From Pseudobdellovibrionaceae bacterium (GTDB lineage: Bacteria; Bdellovibrionota; Bdellovibrionia; Bdellovibrionales; Bdellovibrionaceae): a stretch of DNA of 64,000 nucleotides. Shown here piece after piece: positions 1-6,971 of the stretch. Numbering within the stretch: the first letter of the stretch is position 1; each line of letters begins with the position of its first letter. The notes beneath the pieces were generated by a model. The model did not search any database. It saw only the letters and a program-made list of their open reading frames with translations, and was not told the DNA's origin. Location: positions 62,001 to 126,000 of the forward strand of contig JALHMX010000003.1 in assembly GCA_022843825.1 (NCBI GenBank), written 5' to 3'. Made by a program: the position numbers and the translations under genes.

Positions 1-1346
1 TCTATCTGTAAATCTTTAGCTGTTTTTTCTTTAACTCCATGGTTTAGCTCTAATACATGTTGAACATACTTATTAACTAATTCTTCTACTGTTAGAATCT
101 TAGATTGATTACTCATAGGAAACTTAAATCCTACTTCTTCTTGAGCTTGCTCAGTTTTCTGAATAAGAGTTACCACGTCATCCAAACGTATAATTTCACT
201 GCTTGATAATACAATTGCACGCTCAATCGTGTTTTCTAATTCGCGAACATTCCCAGTCCATGTGTTTTTCATTAGGTACTCAAGCGCCTCTTTGCTAAAC
301 TGCTTCACTCGCGTGTTGTTCAAAGCACAGAACTTTCTCATGAAAAACTCAGCCAACGGCAAAATGTCTTCTTTACGCTCTCTTAAAGGTGGAATCCATA
401 TTGGAATCACATTTAAGCGAAAGAACAGATCTTCACGAAACTTTTTGTCTTGGATCTCTTGTCTTAAGTTTTTATGCGTAGCTGACAGTATTCTAACATT
501 TACAGGGCGAAGTTGATTTTCACCTATTCTTTTAATTTTCTTTTCTTGCAAGACCCTTAATAGCTTAGCTTGTAAAGCCAAACTTAAGTCACCAATTTCA
601 TCTAGAAACAAAGTCCCGCCCTCGGCCTCTTCAAACAAACCCACTTTTTTATCGGCGGCACCAGTGAATGCGCCTTTAGCATGTCCAAACAGTTCTGATT
701 CAAGTAAATTTTCAGGAATAGCTGAACAGTTAATAGCAATAAAGGGCGCTTTTTTCTTACCACTCATTGTATGTATCGCTTTAGCGATGACCTCTTTACC
801 CGTACCACTCTCACCAGTAATTAAGATATTTGCAGAAGACTTGGCTACTCGACGCGCTAAATCTAAAGCATTTTTAATCCCTGGACTTTTCCCAACAACG
901 CCCTCAAGGCTAGTGGGACCCTCTTGAAGTCGAACAACTTCTTTTAAGGCGTGGTTTTCCTCTTTGACAGAAGTTAAATATAAGGCTCTTTCCACAGACA
1001 CTAATAGTTGTGGAAAGTGCAAGGGCTTTACGACAAAGTCGTAGGCGCCAGCTTGGATTGCATCGACTGCCACTTCCACTTTCTTGTTCGCTGTGATTAA
1101 TATGATAGGCACCATGTTGCCTAAAGTTTTCATTCGCTGAGTAAACTCAATTCCTGAAATTCCTGGCAACATTAAATCAGTTATGATGACATCACACTCT
1201 ACCTTATTATTAGTTAAATCCTCTAGCGCCTTCTGAGCATCATCGTAAGGAACAACATCATAATTTCTCATTCTAAAAAAACTAGTAACCATCTCTTGTA
1301 TATCATGATCATCATCAATAACTAAAATTTTTGCTTTTTTTGACAT
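1..1346 (-). CDS. Sigma-54-dependent response regulator, NtrC family (3' end outside window)
   Basis: Phosphorylation-controlled activator of sigma-54 RNA polymerase. I translated the minus strand from the ATG at 1346, which has AGAAGGGTG just upstream; the frame stays open to base 1, so the C-terminus is missing. A receiver domain (residues 1-120) has the acidic pocket IDDDHD, phospho-acceptor D57 in ITDLMLPG and K107. The AAA+ domain follows with Walker A GESGTGKE, the sigma-54 contact loop GAFTGA and Walker B GGTLFLDEIGD. The Fis-type DNA-binding helix is only just entered at the edge. No sensor kinase is adjacent here. The -24/-12 elements in front of the next small genes make them candidate targets (inference). 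Confidence 0.96.
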   Translation of the reverse strand, partial: MSKKAKILVIDDDHDIQEMVTSFFRMRNYDVVPYDDAQKALEDLTNNKVECDVIITDLMLPGISGIEFTQRMKTLGNMVPIILITANKKVEVAVDAIQAGAYDFVVKPLHFPQLLVSVERALYLTSVKEENHALKEVVRLQEGPTSLEGVVGKSPGIKNALDLARRVAKSSANILITGESGTGKEVIAKAIHTMSGKKKAPFIAINCSAIPENLLESELFGHAKGAFTGAADKKVGLFEEAEGGTLFLDEIGDLSLALQAKLLRVLQEKKIKRIGENQLRPVNVRILSATHKNLRQEIQDKKFREDLFFRLNVIPIWIPPLRERKEDILPLAEFFMRKFCALNNTRVKQFSKEALEYLMKNTWTGNVRELENTIERAIVLSSSEIIRLDDVVTLIQKTEQAQEEVGFKFPMSNQSKILTVEELVNKYVQHVLELNHGVKEKTAKDLQI

Positions 1347-1661
1347 GCTGGACACCCTTCTTGTAGATTTTTGACCCGTAAATAGTGTAGCATTTTTACA
1401 CTCAAAGGCAATTATTTTTTATAATTTAATGCGATGCTATTTTTATTATTACTTAAACTACAAAGTTAAACGGGAAGAGTAGATGTCTACAACTTCCCGT
1501 TCTATTCAAAAAGCAGTTAGGCGCCATTCAACTCAAATCCAATGTCTATGCGGCTTTCAGGCTAGTGAACGCTACGCGCTTCACAGATATTTTTAATTAC
1601 ATAAAAATTTATTGTGTAAAACGCAGCTTCTTCTTAACCAGCTCATTGAATATTTTTTGAA
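1347..1661. other. Intergenic region with a strong hairpin
   Basis: No gene is visible in these 315 bases. They hold the leader of the NtrC-family gene and, at 1469-1501, an inverted repeat with 9-base arms (AACGGGAAG and CTTCCCGTT) enclosing a second small palindrome (GTAG...CTAC). It lacks a clear T-tract on either strand, so a terminator is uncertain. A second, imperfect repeat around GTGAACGC...GCGCTTCAC lies near 1565-1583. A small RNA cannot be ruled out. Confidence 0.4.
1384..1411 (-). promoter_or_regulatory. Possible sigma-70-type promoter of the NtrC-family gene
   Basis: On the minus strand TTGCCT, a 16-base spacer and TACACT preceded by TGC (extended -10) lie about 40 bases before the start codon at 1346. 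The -10 box is one arm of the short palindrome AGTGTA...TACACT (1384-1402), so a repressor or autoregulation is possible. The match to consensus is only partial. Confidence 0.4.
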
Positions 1662-1934
1662 CTATTTTCTTTTTAAATCATTTTTTATATTTTCAGTAGT
1701 ATCCGCGGCAGTCTGCTTTACGTTTTCGGTCTTATTATTAAAGCGTGCCATGATATTATTAAGTTTAAGCGATACGTCTTCTTTTTTTTGACCGTATTTT
1801 TGCTGAATAAGTCCTGATATAGATGTTAAGTTTCCTTTTGATTGCTCTAACTCATCTCCGGTAATGTCTCCCCATACTTTACGCACTTCCCCTTTAAACT
1901 CTTTCCATTTACCCTGCATGATATCGCTGTTCAT
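1662..1934 (-). CDS. CsbD-like stress protein
   Basis: Small hydrophilic protein of 90 residues. The N-terminal part (MNSDIMQGKWKEFKGEVR..WGDITGDE) matches the CsbD family, general-stress proteins of unknown biochemical role. The C-terminal third is Asn/Lys-rich and extends beyond the usual core of about 60 residues. The ATG at 1934 is chosen because AAAGGAG precedes it; an in-frame upstream start (2000) would add a segment without family similarity. A sigma-54-like element lies about 50 bases upstream, back to back with the promoter of the 2223/2423 pair, so both may answer to one activator. Confidence 0.85.
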   Translation of the reverse strand: MNSDIMQGKWKEFKGEVRKVWGDITGDELEQSKGNLTSISGLIQQKYGQKKEDVSLKLNNIMARFNNKTENVKQTAADTTENIKNDLKRK

Positions 1935-1983
1935 CACAATCTCCTTTTGTAGTTGTAATTTAAAATACTTGCACAGCAAATAC

Positions 1984-1999
1984 AGCAAAGCAGGAACCA
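1984..1999 (-). promoter_or_regulatory. Sigma-54-type promoter (CsbD-like gene)
   Basis: Minus strand TGGTTC-N5-TTGCT against consensus TGGCAC-N5-TTGCW. The -24 GG and -12 GC are correctly spaced, and it sits about 50 bases before the start codon at 1934. The -24 box matches 4 of 6 and the -12 box is perfect. Confidence 0.6.
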
Positions 2000-2047
2000 C
2001 ACCTGTTTCGCAATATATTACATTATAGTCTCAAAATAACTGTAAAA

Positions 2048-2076
2048 TTGCCTCATTTTGAATATAAATGGGGCAA
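2048..2076. promoter_or_regulatory. Candidate enhancer (activator) site between two divergent sigma-54 promoters
   Basis: Inverted repeat TTGCCTCATTT-N7-AAATGGGGCAA, 10 of 11 bases paired. It lies midway between the two divergent -24/-12 elements (1984-1999 and 2154-2169), about 50-80 bases from each, where dimeric NtrC-type activators usually bind. A partly similar string (TTTTTGAAAAAAATGTGGC) occurs near 3700-3716. Function is inferred. Confidence 0.45.
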
Positions 2077-2153
2077 ATATGTATAGATTGTTAATATCAA
2101 TTAATGCGCGATGAGTTCATCTTTTACTCTTATAATTAATTATTTTTATTAAA

Positions 2154-2169
2154 TGGCACTTATGTTGCT
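2154..2169 (+). promoter_or_regulatory. Sigma-54 promoter, perfect consensus
   Basis: TGGCAC-TTATG-TTGCT matches the -24/-12 consensus at every fixed position. It lies about 55 bases before the small gene at 2223, which is followed by the ElaB/YqjD-like gene. A chance match of this quality is unlikely. Confidence 0.85.
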
Positions 2170-2222
2170 ACTTATGTTGATTTAGTAACAACATATTCAT
2201 CCACTAGATCGGAGATTATTAA

Positions 2223-2393
2223 ATGGAAAAGAAACACCAAACGCCACAACCAGGCCCCCAGACAGAGGATAAAAAAAATCTATCGAAAGTTCCATCGGAA
2301 CAACCTGAAAAAGTGCCTGGACAGGATGATCGAAAAAATTATCCAAATGAAATATATGAAGAGATCTTGCCCCCAGACCCAAGACTTAATTAA
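2223..2393 (+). CDS. Small hydrophilic Pro/Lys-rich protein, unknown
   Basis: A 56-residue frame. The ATG has GGAG eight bases upstream and the frame lies directly behind a consensus sigma-54 promoter. The product is highly charged and proline-rich (starts MEKKHQTPQPGP, ends PPDPRLN), with no signal peptide or membrane segment, and is probably disordered. I do not recognise a family. It ends 29 bases before the ElaB/YqjD-like gene and is probably co-transcribed with it. That it is translated is supported by the ribosome-binding site and position only. Confidence 0.6.
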   Translation: MEKKHQTPQPGPQTEDKKNLSKVPSEQPEKVPGQDDRKNYPNEIYEEILPPDPRLN

Positions 2394-2422
2394 AGAACCA
2401 ACAAACCCAAAAGGAGAAAAAA

Positions 2423-2722
2423 ATGGAAATTAACTCAACAAAAGCATCTAAGGAAAATTATCAAGGTGTTGCTCGCGCAGCAGATCAAGCAGCTAACAAG
2501 GCCGATCGCGTTGTAGACAGAGTAAAAACTGGCGCCCATGAAATCATGAATCGAGCAGAAGACTTTGATTTGGCAGCTCGCTACAATGCCATTAAAGACT
2601 CCGCAGCAGAAGGATATGATACAGCAATACGTACTGTAAAAAAATATCCTCTTTATGCGGTCGGTGGCGCCGCTGCCATCGGAGTTCTAGCAGGTTTACT
2701 TTTATCTCGTCGCAGACACTAA
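2423..2722 (+). CDS. ElaB/YqjD/DUF883-like membrane-anchored stress protein
   Basis: 99 residues. An amphipathic, Ala-rich helical part (about residues 10-70) is followed by a C-terminal membrane segment (YAVGGAAAIGVLAGLLL) and the positive tail SRRRH. This layout is typical of the DUF883 family (ElaB, YqjD), whose E. coli members are inner-membrane proteins linked to stationary phase and ribosome binding. AGGAG precedes the ATG. It is the second gene behind the sigma-54 promoter at 2154 and ends at a strong bidirectional terminator. Confidence 0.85.
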   Translation: MEINSTKASKENYQGVARAADQAANKADRVVDRVKTGAHEIMNRAEDFDLAARYNAIKDSAAEGYDTAIRTVKKYPLYAVGGAAAIGVLAGLLLSRRRH

Positions 2723-2731
2723 TCATCCAGC

Positions 2732-2759
2732 GCGGCGCTACTTAATTAGTTAGCGCCGC
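2732..2759. terminator. Bidirectional terminator hairpin
   Basis: GCGGCGCTA and TAGCGCCGC form a perfect 9-bp GC-rich stem around a 10-base AT loop, between converging genes. The stop codon of the minus-strand gene (2746-2748) lies in the loop, so the hairpin overlaps that gene's end. Confidence 0.7.
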
Positions 2760-3084
2760 TTCCTTGACTTTGAAGCGTTTTACAAAAGAAATCTCGCAAG
2801 CCGTCATCCAAATCACTCATCTGCAAAATTTTCTCTTTTAACTGGATGGCATCATACTGTGCCCCATTATCTTTGTTCTTAAAAAAGTCTTCCCACGTTC
2901 GATTCGTCGTCAGCCGAATCTGAAAAATTAAGTCTTGAACTGGATTTTGCCCACCATATGGCGATGAGACCCAGTCTTGCTTCTCTAACCACTCAGCAGC
3001 AAGCTTAAGTATAATCAACCGAGCCATTTGTTGATGTTTTTCATCTGTATCTAATAATGTATTTTCATTTAATGCTCTGTTCAT
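2746..3084 (-). CDS. Unknown soluble protein, 112 residues, linked to a receiver protein
   Basis: Starts at the ATG at 3084 (MNRALNENT), which has AAAGGAG in front; the longer in-frame start (3108) would overlap the upstream gene. The product is predicted helical and charged, without signal peptide. It holds a central segment (MARLIILKLAAEWLEKQDW) and ends in DGLRDFFCKTLQSQGSGAN. I recognise no family. The start is only 10 bases after the stop of the receiver-domain gene, so the two are one operon and the protein may be its partner or output (inference). Confidence 0.7.
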   Translation of the reverse strand: MNRALNENTLLDTDEKHQQMARLIILKLAAEWLEKQDWVSSPYGGQNPVQDLIFQIRLTTNRTWEDFFKNKDNGAQYDAIQLKEKILQMSDLDDGLRDFFCKTLQSQGSGAN

Positions 3085-3094
3085 ATGCACTCCT

Positions 3095-3568
3095 TTACTT
3101 TCTAACATCGCTTAAGATCTCTTGAATTTTCTTTTTACATTCTGAAAATAAGAATGGTTTTTTCAAATATGTAACATTATCTTTTTTTTGTCCCTGCAGC
3201 GCCTCATTGACCTGTTCCGATGGGAGCGAGGAAATAACTAAAAAGGGAACATTAGGATGTGTGTGGCTGATAACCTTAAACAGATCTAATCCTGTGCCTT
3301 TGCCTTCTAAAAAAATATCTGCAATAATCAGATCATACGGAGTTTTTTGACTTATATCTGTATTCTGAATGAGATGCGTAAATGCTTGCTCTAAACTCGT
3401 CGCCCATTGAATTTCGATATCATTTGATGCTCCTAGTAAAGCTTTACCCAAAAGCACAGTCATGTTCTTATCGTCTTCAACAACCAAAACTTTTCTGGGC
3501 TGCAGATGTTTGTCTGTTTGAAAAATCATTGAATTAGTCGTGTTACTTGATAAAGATGCTGCATCCAT
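3095..3568 (-). CDS. Stand-alone response-regulator receiver protein
   Basis: 157 residues from the ATG at 3568, which follows an unusually strong ribosome-binding site (GGAGGAGGAGG). A single CheY-type receiver domain occupies about residues 20-150: acidic pair in VLVVEDDKNM, phospho-acceptor Asp in DLIIADIFLEG, Ser/Thr switch in FLVISS, conserved Lys in TYLKKPF. There is no output domain, so it must act through a partner, perhaps the 112-residue protein behind it. The HPt gene is divergently encoded 275 bases away, which suggests a phosphorelay whose kinase is elsewhere. Confidence 0.9.
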   Translation of the reverse strand: MDAASLSSNTTNSMIFQTDKHLQPRKVLVVEDDKNMTVLLGKALLGASNDIEIQWATSLEQAFTHLIQNTDISQKTPYDLIIADIFLEGKGTGLDLFKVISHTHPNVPFLVISSLPSEQVNEALQGQKKDNVTYLKKPFLFSECKKKIQEILSDVRK

Positions 3569-3616
3569 AAGCCTCCTCCTCCATGTGTGTCTTCGTAGTC
3601 TTACATACAAAGAATA

Positions 3617-3632
3617 CGCAAAACTTAGACCA
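3617..3632 (-). promoter_or_regulatory. Possible sigma-54-type promoter (receiver gene)
   Basis: Minus strand TGGTCT-N5-TTGCG has correctly spaced GG and GC about 50 bases before the start codon at 3568. Outside TGG and TTGC the match is weak. The evidence is mainly position and the similar elements nearby. Confidence 0.45.
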
Positions 3633-3693
3633 TCTAAATTCCGTTTTAATATTGTGTTTTAACCAGTATGGGGATATTTTCCGGTTCCAAATC

Positions 3694-3727
3694 GGGTATT
3701 TTTGAAAAAAATGTGGCGTAAATACCC
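3694..3727. promoter_or_regulatory. Inverted repeat, candidate activator site
   Basis: GGGTATTT and AAATACCC, spaced 18 bases, lie in the divergent region between the receiver and HPt genes. The enclosed stretch resembles the palindrome at 2048-2076. Binding function is a guess. Confidence 0.3.
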
Positions 3728-3740
3728 ACATTAAAGCTTT

Positions 3741-3773
3741 GTGCTTGAGTCAAAAGCCTTTTAACTCAAGCAC
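3741..3773. promoter_or_regulatory. 33-base near-perfect palindrome
   Basis: GTGCTTGAGT pairs with ACTCAAGCAC, and inside it AAAAG pairs with CTTTT; only one internal pair is mismatched. It sits between divergent genes, where a terminator is not expected, and its right arm runs into the -24 region of the HPt promoter candidate. An operator or activator site is more likely than a terminator. Confidence 0.45.
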
Positions 3774-3783
3774 ACTATTTGCA
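3768..3783 (+). promoter_or_regulatory. Weak sigma-54-like element (HPt gene)
   Basis: AAGCAC-N5-TTGCA about 60 bases before the ATG at 3844. Spacing and the -12 half are right, but the -24 GG is AG, so this is the weakest of the set. A sigma-70 -10 (TATAAT at 3787-3792) overlaps it as an alternative. Confidence 0.35.
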
Positions 3784-3843
3784 TTTATATAATAGACTAT
3801 TTACAGAATAGATTATGACAAAATGCTCTAAGGAAGGAGTTTT

Positions 3844-4170
3844 ATGAACGAAAATAATTTTAACTACAAAATGAGTGAAACCGTACCCGTCGAGCAAATG
3901 CTCAGCGATCTAATACCTACTTTTATCAATAACAAGTTTGAGGACCTAAAATATATTAACGAAATGTTTGATAAGAAAGATTATAAACAGATAAAAAAAA
4001 TTGGTCATAACTGGAAAGGCGCATGCCCAAGTTATGGATTTTTTTATTTAGGGGAAGTTGGAAAGCAATTTGAGATATTAGTAGATAATCAAAACTATGA
4101 TGAACTGCACAGATTGATCCAGACCTTGCCTACTTACCTGGATAATATAAACATTGAATATAACCAATAG
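3844..4170 (+). CDS. Stand-alone histidine phosphotransfer (HPt) protein
   Basis: 108 residues. The segment IGHNWKGACPSYGFFYLGEVGKQFE carries the HPt signature H-x-x-KG followed by a Gly-rich turn and the L/F of the next helix; H55 would be phosphorylated. Flanking regions are helical, fitting a four-helix bundle. GGAAGGAG precedes the ATG. No kinase or receiver is fused. With the divergent receiver protein it probably forms part of a multistep phosphorelay (inference). Confidence 0.75.
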   Translation: MNENNFNYKMSETVPVEQMLSDLIPTFINNKFEDLKYINEMFDKKDYKQIKKIGHNWKGACPSYGFFYLGEVGKQFEILVDNQNYDELHRLIQTLPTYLDNINIEYNQ

Positions 4171-4255
4171 TACACACGCAGTCCGTTATAACCCCGCCTT
4201 ATATCCAGAACAGGACATATTTACCTACTAGGTCCCATTTTATCTATTTACGCTG

Positions 4256-4271
4256 CGGCATTCATATTGCT
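4256..4271 (+). promoter_or_regulatory. Sigma-54-type promoter (gene at 4320)
   Basis: CGGCAT-TCATA-TTGCT: -24 GGCA and a perfect -12 box with correct spacing, 49 bases before the start codon at 4320. Confidence 0.6.
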
Positions 4272-4319
4272 TTTATATAAAGTCACTACTAGCCGCTGGC
4301 TAAATAAAAGGAGTATCAA

Positions 4320-4598
4320 ATGAGAAAAATGAAACTATTTACTGCGTGTATTTTTGCAGCTTCAATGGGCGTATCTTTTGTAGCCGCTGCAAATGAAACG
4401 ACTGGCGAGAAAATCCAAACAGGGGCCAACAAAGCAGGAGATTCAGTTAAAGAAACATACAGAAATGCTAAAGGCGAACTTTGTGAATTGGTTAATGGTA
4501 AAATGGAGTGCGCTGCAAAACAAATGAAGTACAAAGCCCAAAATACAATGGATAGAACGAAAACTAAAGCTAAAGAACTAAAGAATAAAGTCGACTAG
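4320..4598 (+). CDS. Small exported protein, late-embryogenesis/YtxH-like helical type
   Basis: 92 residues. A signal peptide (MRKMKLFTACIFAASMGVSFVAAA) is followed by a basic, Ala/Lys-rich, probably helical mature part with one Cys pair (GELCELVNGKMECAAK). The repeat-like KxxA/TKxKAKELK pattern resembles LEA/YtxH-type stress proteins, but no firm family is claimed. AAAGGAG precedes the ATG. A -24/-12 element lies upstream and a strong terminator downstream, so it is a single-gene unit. Confidence 0.75.
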   Translation: MRKMKLFTACIFAASMGVSFVAAANETTGEKIQTGANKAGDSVKETYRNAKGELCELVNGKMECAAKQMKYKAQNTMDRTKTKAKELKNKVD

Positions 4599-4623
4599 TC
4601 ACCGATTTTATATCCCCGTGTGT

Positions 4624-4651
4624 AATACCGCTTTGGAAACAAAGCGGTATT
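4624..4651 (+). terminator. Intrinsic terminator with GAAA tetraloop
   Basis: AATACCGCTTTG and its exact complement form a 12-bp stem closed by GAAA and followed by a run of T. It ends the transcript of the gene at 4320. Confidence 0.9.
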
Positions 4652-4664
4652 TTTTATCTCAAAA

Positions 4665-5387
4665 CTAAATACAAGCCTTACCCCAAGTATTGGCTGCCGT
4701 ATCCCCAACACCCAAATGTAACCCTGTCCCTGAATAATAACCTAATGCTCTTAAGCGTCCCTGTTTGCGGTATTTGCAAAGTAAAGAATGAGCTTTATTT
4801 TGCTGAGTCTTATTAACAAATCGCACATCCACTGAAGTTCCCAACGGGTGTCTGCCGGCAGCACCACCTACATTGGCATTATACGGTTCAGGTCTCCACC
4901 AGTTATATATCATATCTACGCCGACGCCATTTCGTTGTAGATCTTGCACCAGTTTAACTGCAGCAATCGCATGTTTCCAGGTGCTTTCGGTGGGATGAAC
5001 AAAATAGTGGGGCTGAGAGCTGGAGTAGGTGCAGAAAAATGTTGATCGACTACTTGGATTTGGACGTGCAACCTGATCACACCACTTCTTAGAATTGGTC
5101 TCGCGATAACAACGAGTTAAAAACTGATCCAATTTTTTTAAACCTTGGTTCACTATCGACAACTGCGCCGAAGTCGCTTTTCTACAGCTCACCAGTTCTT
5201 GAACAAAGTCACCTGCGACATCATGATTATGATCGTTGTGAATATGTTCTGATTCTGCATCATCTTGTAGAATCGGAGAGTGAGGCGCTAAGTCCACTGT
5301 GTTTTGCACTTCGTATTGAGATTGCCCTTGGCACGCACTGAATGCAATTGATGAGAAAGCTAGTATTATAATTTTTTTTGCGTGCAT
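4665..5387 (-). CDS. Peptidase M15-family (D,D-peptidase-like) lipoprotein
   Basis: 240 residues. A lipoprotein signal with lipobox FSAC (C19) anchors it in the envelope. A His/Asp-rich stretch (residues 48-56) may bind metal. The C-terminal domain has the M15 zinc motifs: H180 and D187 in RHPLGTSVDVRF and H224 in GLHLGVG, with a preceding NWWRPEPYN segment typical of M15A/DUF882-type peptidases. Likely substrate is peptidoglycan cross-links or stem peptides, its own or those of prey. It lies just behind three exported paralogues. The start codon is inside an RNA hairpin (separate entry). Confidence 0.8.
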   Translation of the reverse strand: MHAKKIIILAFSSIAFSACQGQSQYEVQNTVDLAPHSPILQDDAESEHIHNDHNHDVAGDFVQELVSCRKATSAQLSIVNQGLKKLDQFLTRCYRETNSKKWCDQVARPNPSSRSTFFCTYSSSQPHYFVHPTESTWKHAIAAVKLVQDLQRNGVGVDMIYNWWRPEPYNANVGGAAGRHPLGTSVDVRFVNKTQQNKAHSLLCKYRKQGRLRALGYYSGTGLHLGVGDTAANTWGKACI

Positions 5388-5411
5388 AGACAGAGTTTCC
5401 TTTGTCTATGC
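5384..5411 (-). promoter_or_regulatory. Hairpin enclosing ribosome-binding site and start codon of the M15 gene
   Basis: In the mRNA GCAUAGACA pairs perfectly with UGUCUAUGC. The loop holds AAGGAAAC (the ribosome-binding site) and the AUG (5387-5385) is inside the 3' arm. The structure would limit initiation unless opened by heat, a protein or ribosomes. Pairing is read directly; function is inferred. Confidence 0.55.
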
Positions 5412-5412
5412 G

Positions 5413-5472
5413 TATCGGATTTTACAGATCAAAAATAATCAGCCTCAGGTCTAGATTCATATAATTTAATAC
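5413..5472. repeat. 60-base direct repeat, copy A
   Basis: Shares about three quarters of its bases with copy B at 6972-7033: both start TATCGGATTTT, contain AGGTCTAGAT and end TTTAATAC. Copy A is the upstream region of the M15 gene and also covers the last bases of the paralogue ending at 5466. Probably a duplicated promoter region; on the minus strand AT-rich -10-like boxes precede ATCTAGACCT. Confidence 0.55.
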
Positions 5473-6944
5473 GGAGATATCTCATCCTTCATGCGATCTA
5501 ATGTAGTTTTTCCTAAAGGTCGCGAAGCATCCTCTCGAAAAATAAAGACAACGGGAACTCGCTCTTGAGTCGAGCGTGTAAGAAAATTATAAAGTACCCA
5601 ACCTGGGTTGGCCCATTCACCACGATCTAACCCTTCGGCTTTTTTATCGCCGACCACAGACCATAACTGCTCGCGACCTTTTAACTGTAACCACACCATT
5701 CGGGCCAGTCGATGCACTCTGGATTTCGTACCAATCTCTTCAATGGAACTGTGCGAATTAAATACGTTATATTCCCCGACCGGTTTAGTTCTTAACCCCC
5801 TTGTCTGGTCAGCGTAATCACTGTATTGATCCACATAACCAGGTACTGAATACGTATCCACTAGCTTATCACCCAATGGCATTTCACCAATCCAATGGGT
5901 ACAACTGCTGTATCCGCCTGTGCGACAGTACTCTTGCATTTCTTGAGTTTGTTCATCACGTTTTTTTAGACCCCAAGGATACTTCGCATATTTGTTATCA
6001 AGTGAGCCTAATGTAAAATAATTGATAGCTTGACTGGCCTCAGTACTACTTAATGGCACGACTGGAATAATGGAATTACTTCCATCCTCATCCCATTGAA
6101 AAGCAGAGGAGAAATCTGCTTTACTATCATATTTTGCATAGGTAATTGATTGCCCATGATGACGCATTTCTAAGGTCCCCTGCCCTGAATCATGATTATG
6201 CATGAGCAAATGGGGATTGTCTGAAATAATTTTTTCCAAAATAGGAGCTGTTCTTTTATCAACTGAAATAAATAACTTTTCTCCTCCGCGACCGCGATAA
6301 TTTGGCCCCTTAGAGAATGTACCAACATGCGTATCAATCTTTATCCCTTGTTGCCGAGCGGCTTCAATATATCTTGAAACTAGGCTATCACCCTGCAAAT
6401 TACGAATTCCACCCGTTCCAATTAAGGCCTCTAAGCTTTCTTGAAAAGTCATACGTCCTAATGCATTCATCATAACTTCTTTAGTTATTTTAGTTCTGTT
6501 TAAAAGTCGAACGCGCAGTTTAGCCTTATCCTCCGGCATATATTTAACGATTTCTTCATGCACTTTGTTTTTAAATTCCGTAATAATATTTGCAGGCTTA
6601 GACTTATGAATATGTGCAAATATTTTGCTGAGCACGATGTGAAACGAAGATAACGACTCATCCTTTAAAACACTTAAAATTCCATTATGCAATGGAGTAC
6701 CATTAAGTTCAGGATAACTTTCTATAATTTTCTTATATATTTTATAGGCCGCTACATTATGACTAATGTACTTAGCCCTAACCTGAGCATCCAGGTCAGA
6801 ATCTCCTAGTGGGTTATAAGATAAAATCTCATTCGCTGCAGTTGCAGAGTTTTCATTAAAAACATCTGTGCAGCGTGAAGCTGCTAAGCTTTGGACTGAA
6901 ACCAACACTAAAACAATAACTAAACTTTTTAAAATTTTATGCAT
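5466..6944 (-). CDS. Exported protein, paralogue 1 of a three-member family (unknown, possible Cys/His enzyme)
   Basis: 492 residues with a signal peptide (to about residue 22). I recognise no family. The N-terminal 200 residues are helical; the C-terminal half is strongly conserved among the three local copies: HLLMHNH (H249, H251), EYCRTGGYSSCTHWIGEMPLG (C348, H350), HRLARMVWLQ (H411), GEWANPGWVLYNFL, and the shared C-terminus ISPY. A conserved CTHW with distal His could be a Cys-His catalytic centre, as in papain/CHAP-like folds, but this is a guess. Related copies are at 7910-9388 and 10366-11904. Direct repeats A and B flank this copy. Confidence 0.75.
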   Translation of the reverse strand: MHKILKSLVIVLVLVSVQSLAASRCTDVFNENSATAANEILSYNPLGDSDLDAQVRAKYISHNVAAYKIYKKIIESYPELNGTPLHNGILSVLKDESLSSFHIVLSKIFAHIHKSKPANIITEFKNKVHEEIVKYMPEDKAKLRVRLLNRTKITKEVMMNALGRMTFQESLEALIGTGGIRNLQGDSLVSRYIEAARQQGIKIDTHVGTFSKGPNYRGRGGEKLFISVDKRTAPILEKIISDNPHLLMHNHDSGQGTLEMRHHGQSITYAKYDSKADFSSAFQWDEDGSNSIIPVVPLSSTEASQAINYFTLGSLDNKYAKYPWGLKKRDEQTQEMQEYCRTGGYSSCTHWIGEMPLGDKLVDTYSVPGYVDQYSDYADQTRGLRTKPVGEYNVFNSHSSIEEIGTKSRVHRLARMVWLQLKGREQLWSVVGDKKAEGLDRGEWANPGWVLYNFLTRSTQERVPVVFIFREDASRPLGKTTLDRMKDEISPY

Positions 6945-6971
6945 ATTTTTAGTCTCTTCATATATTTGATT

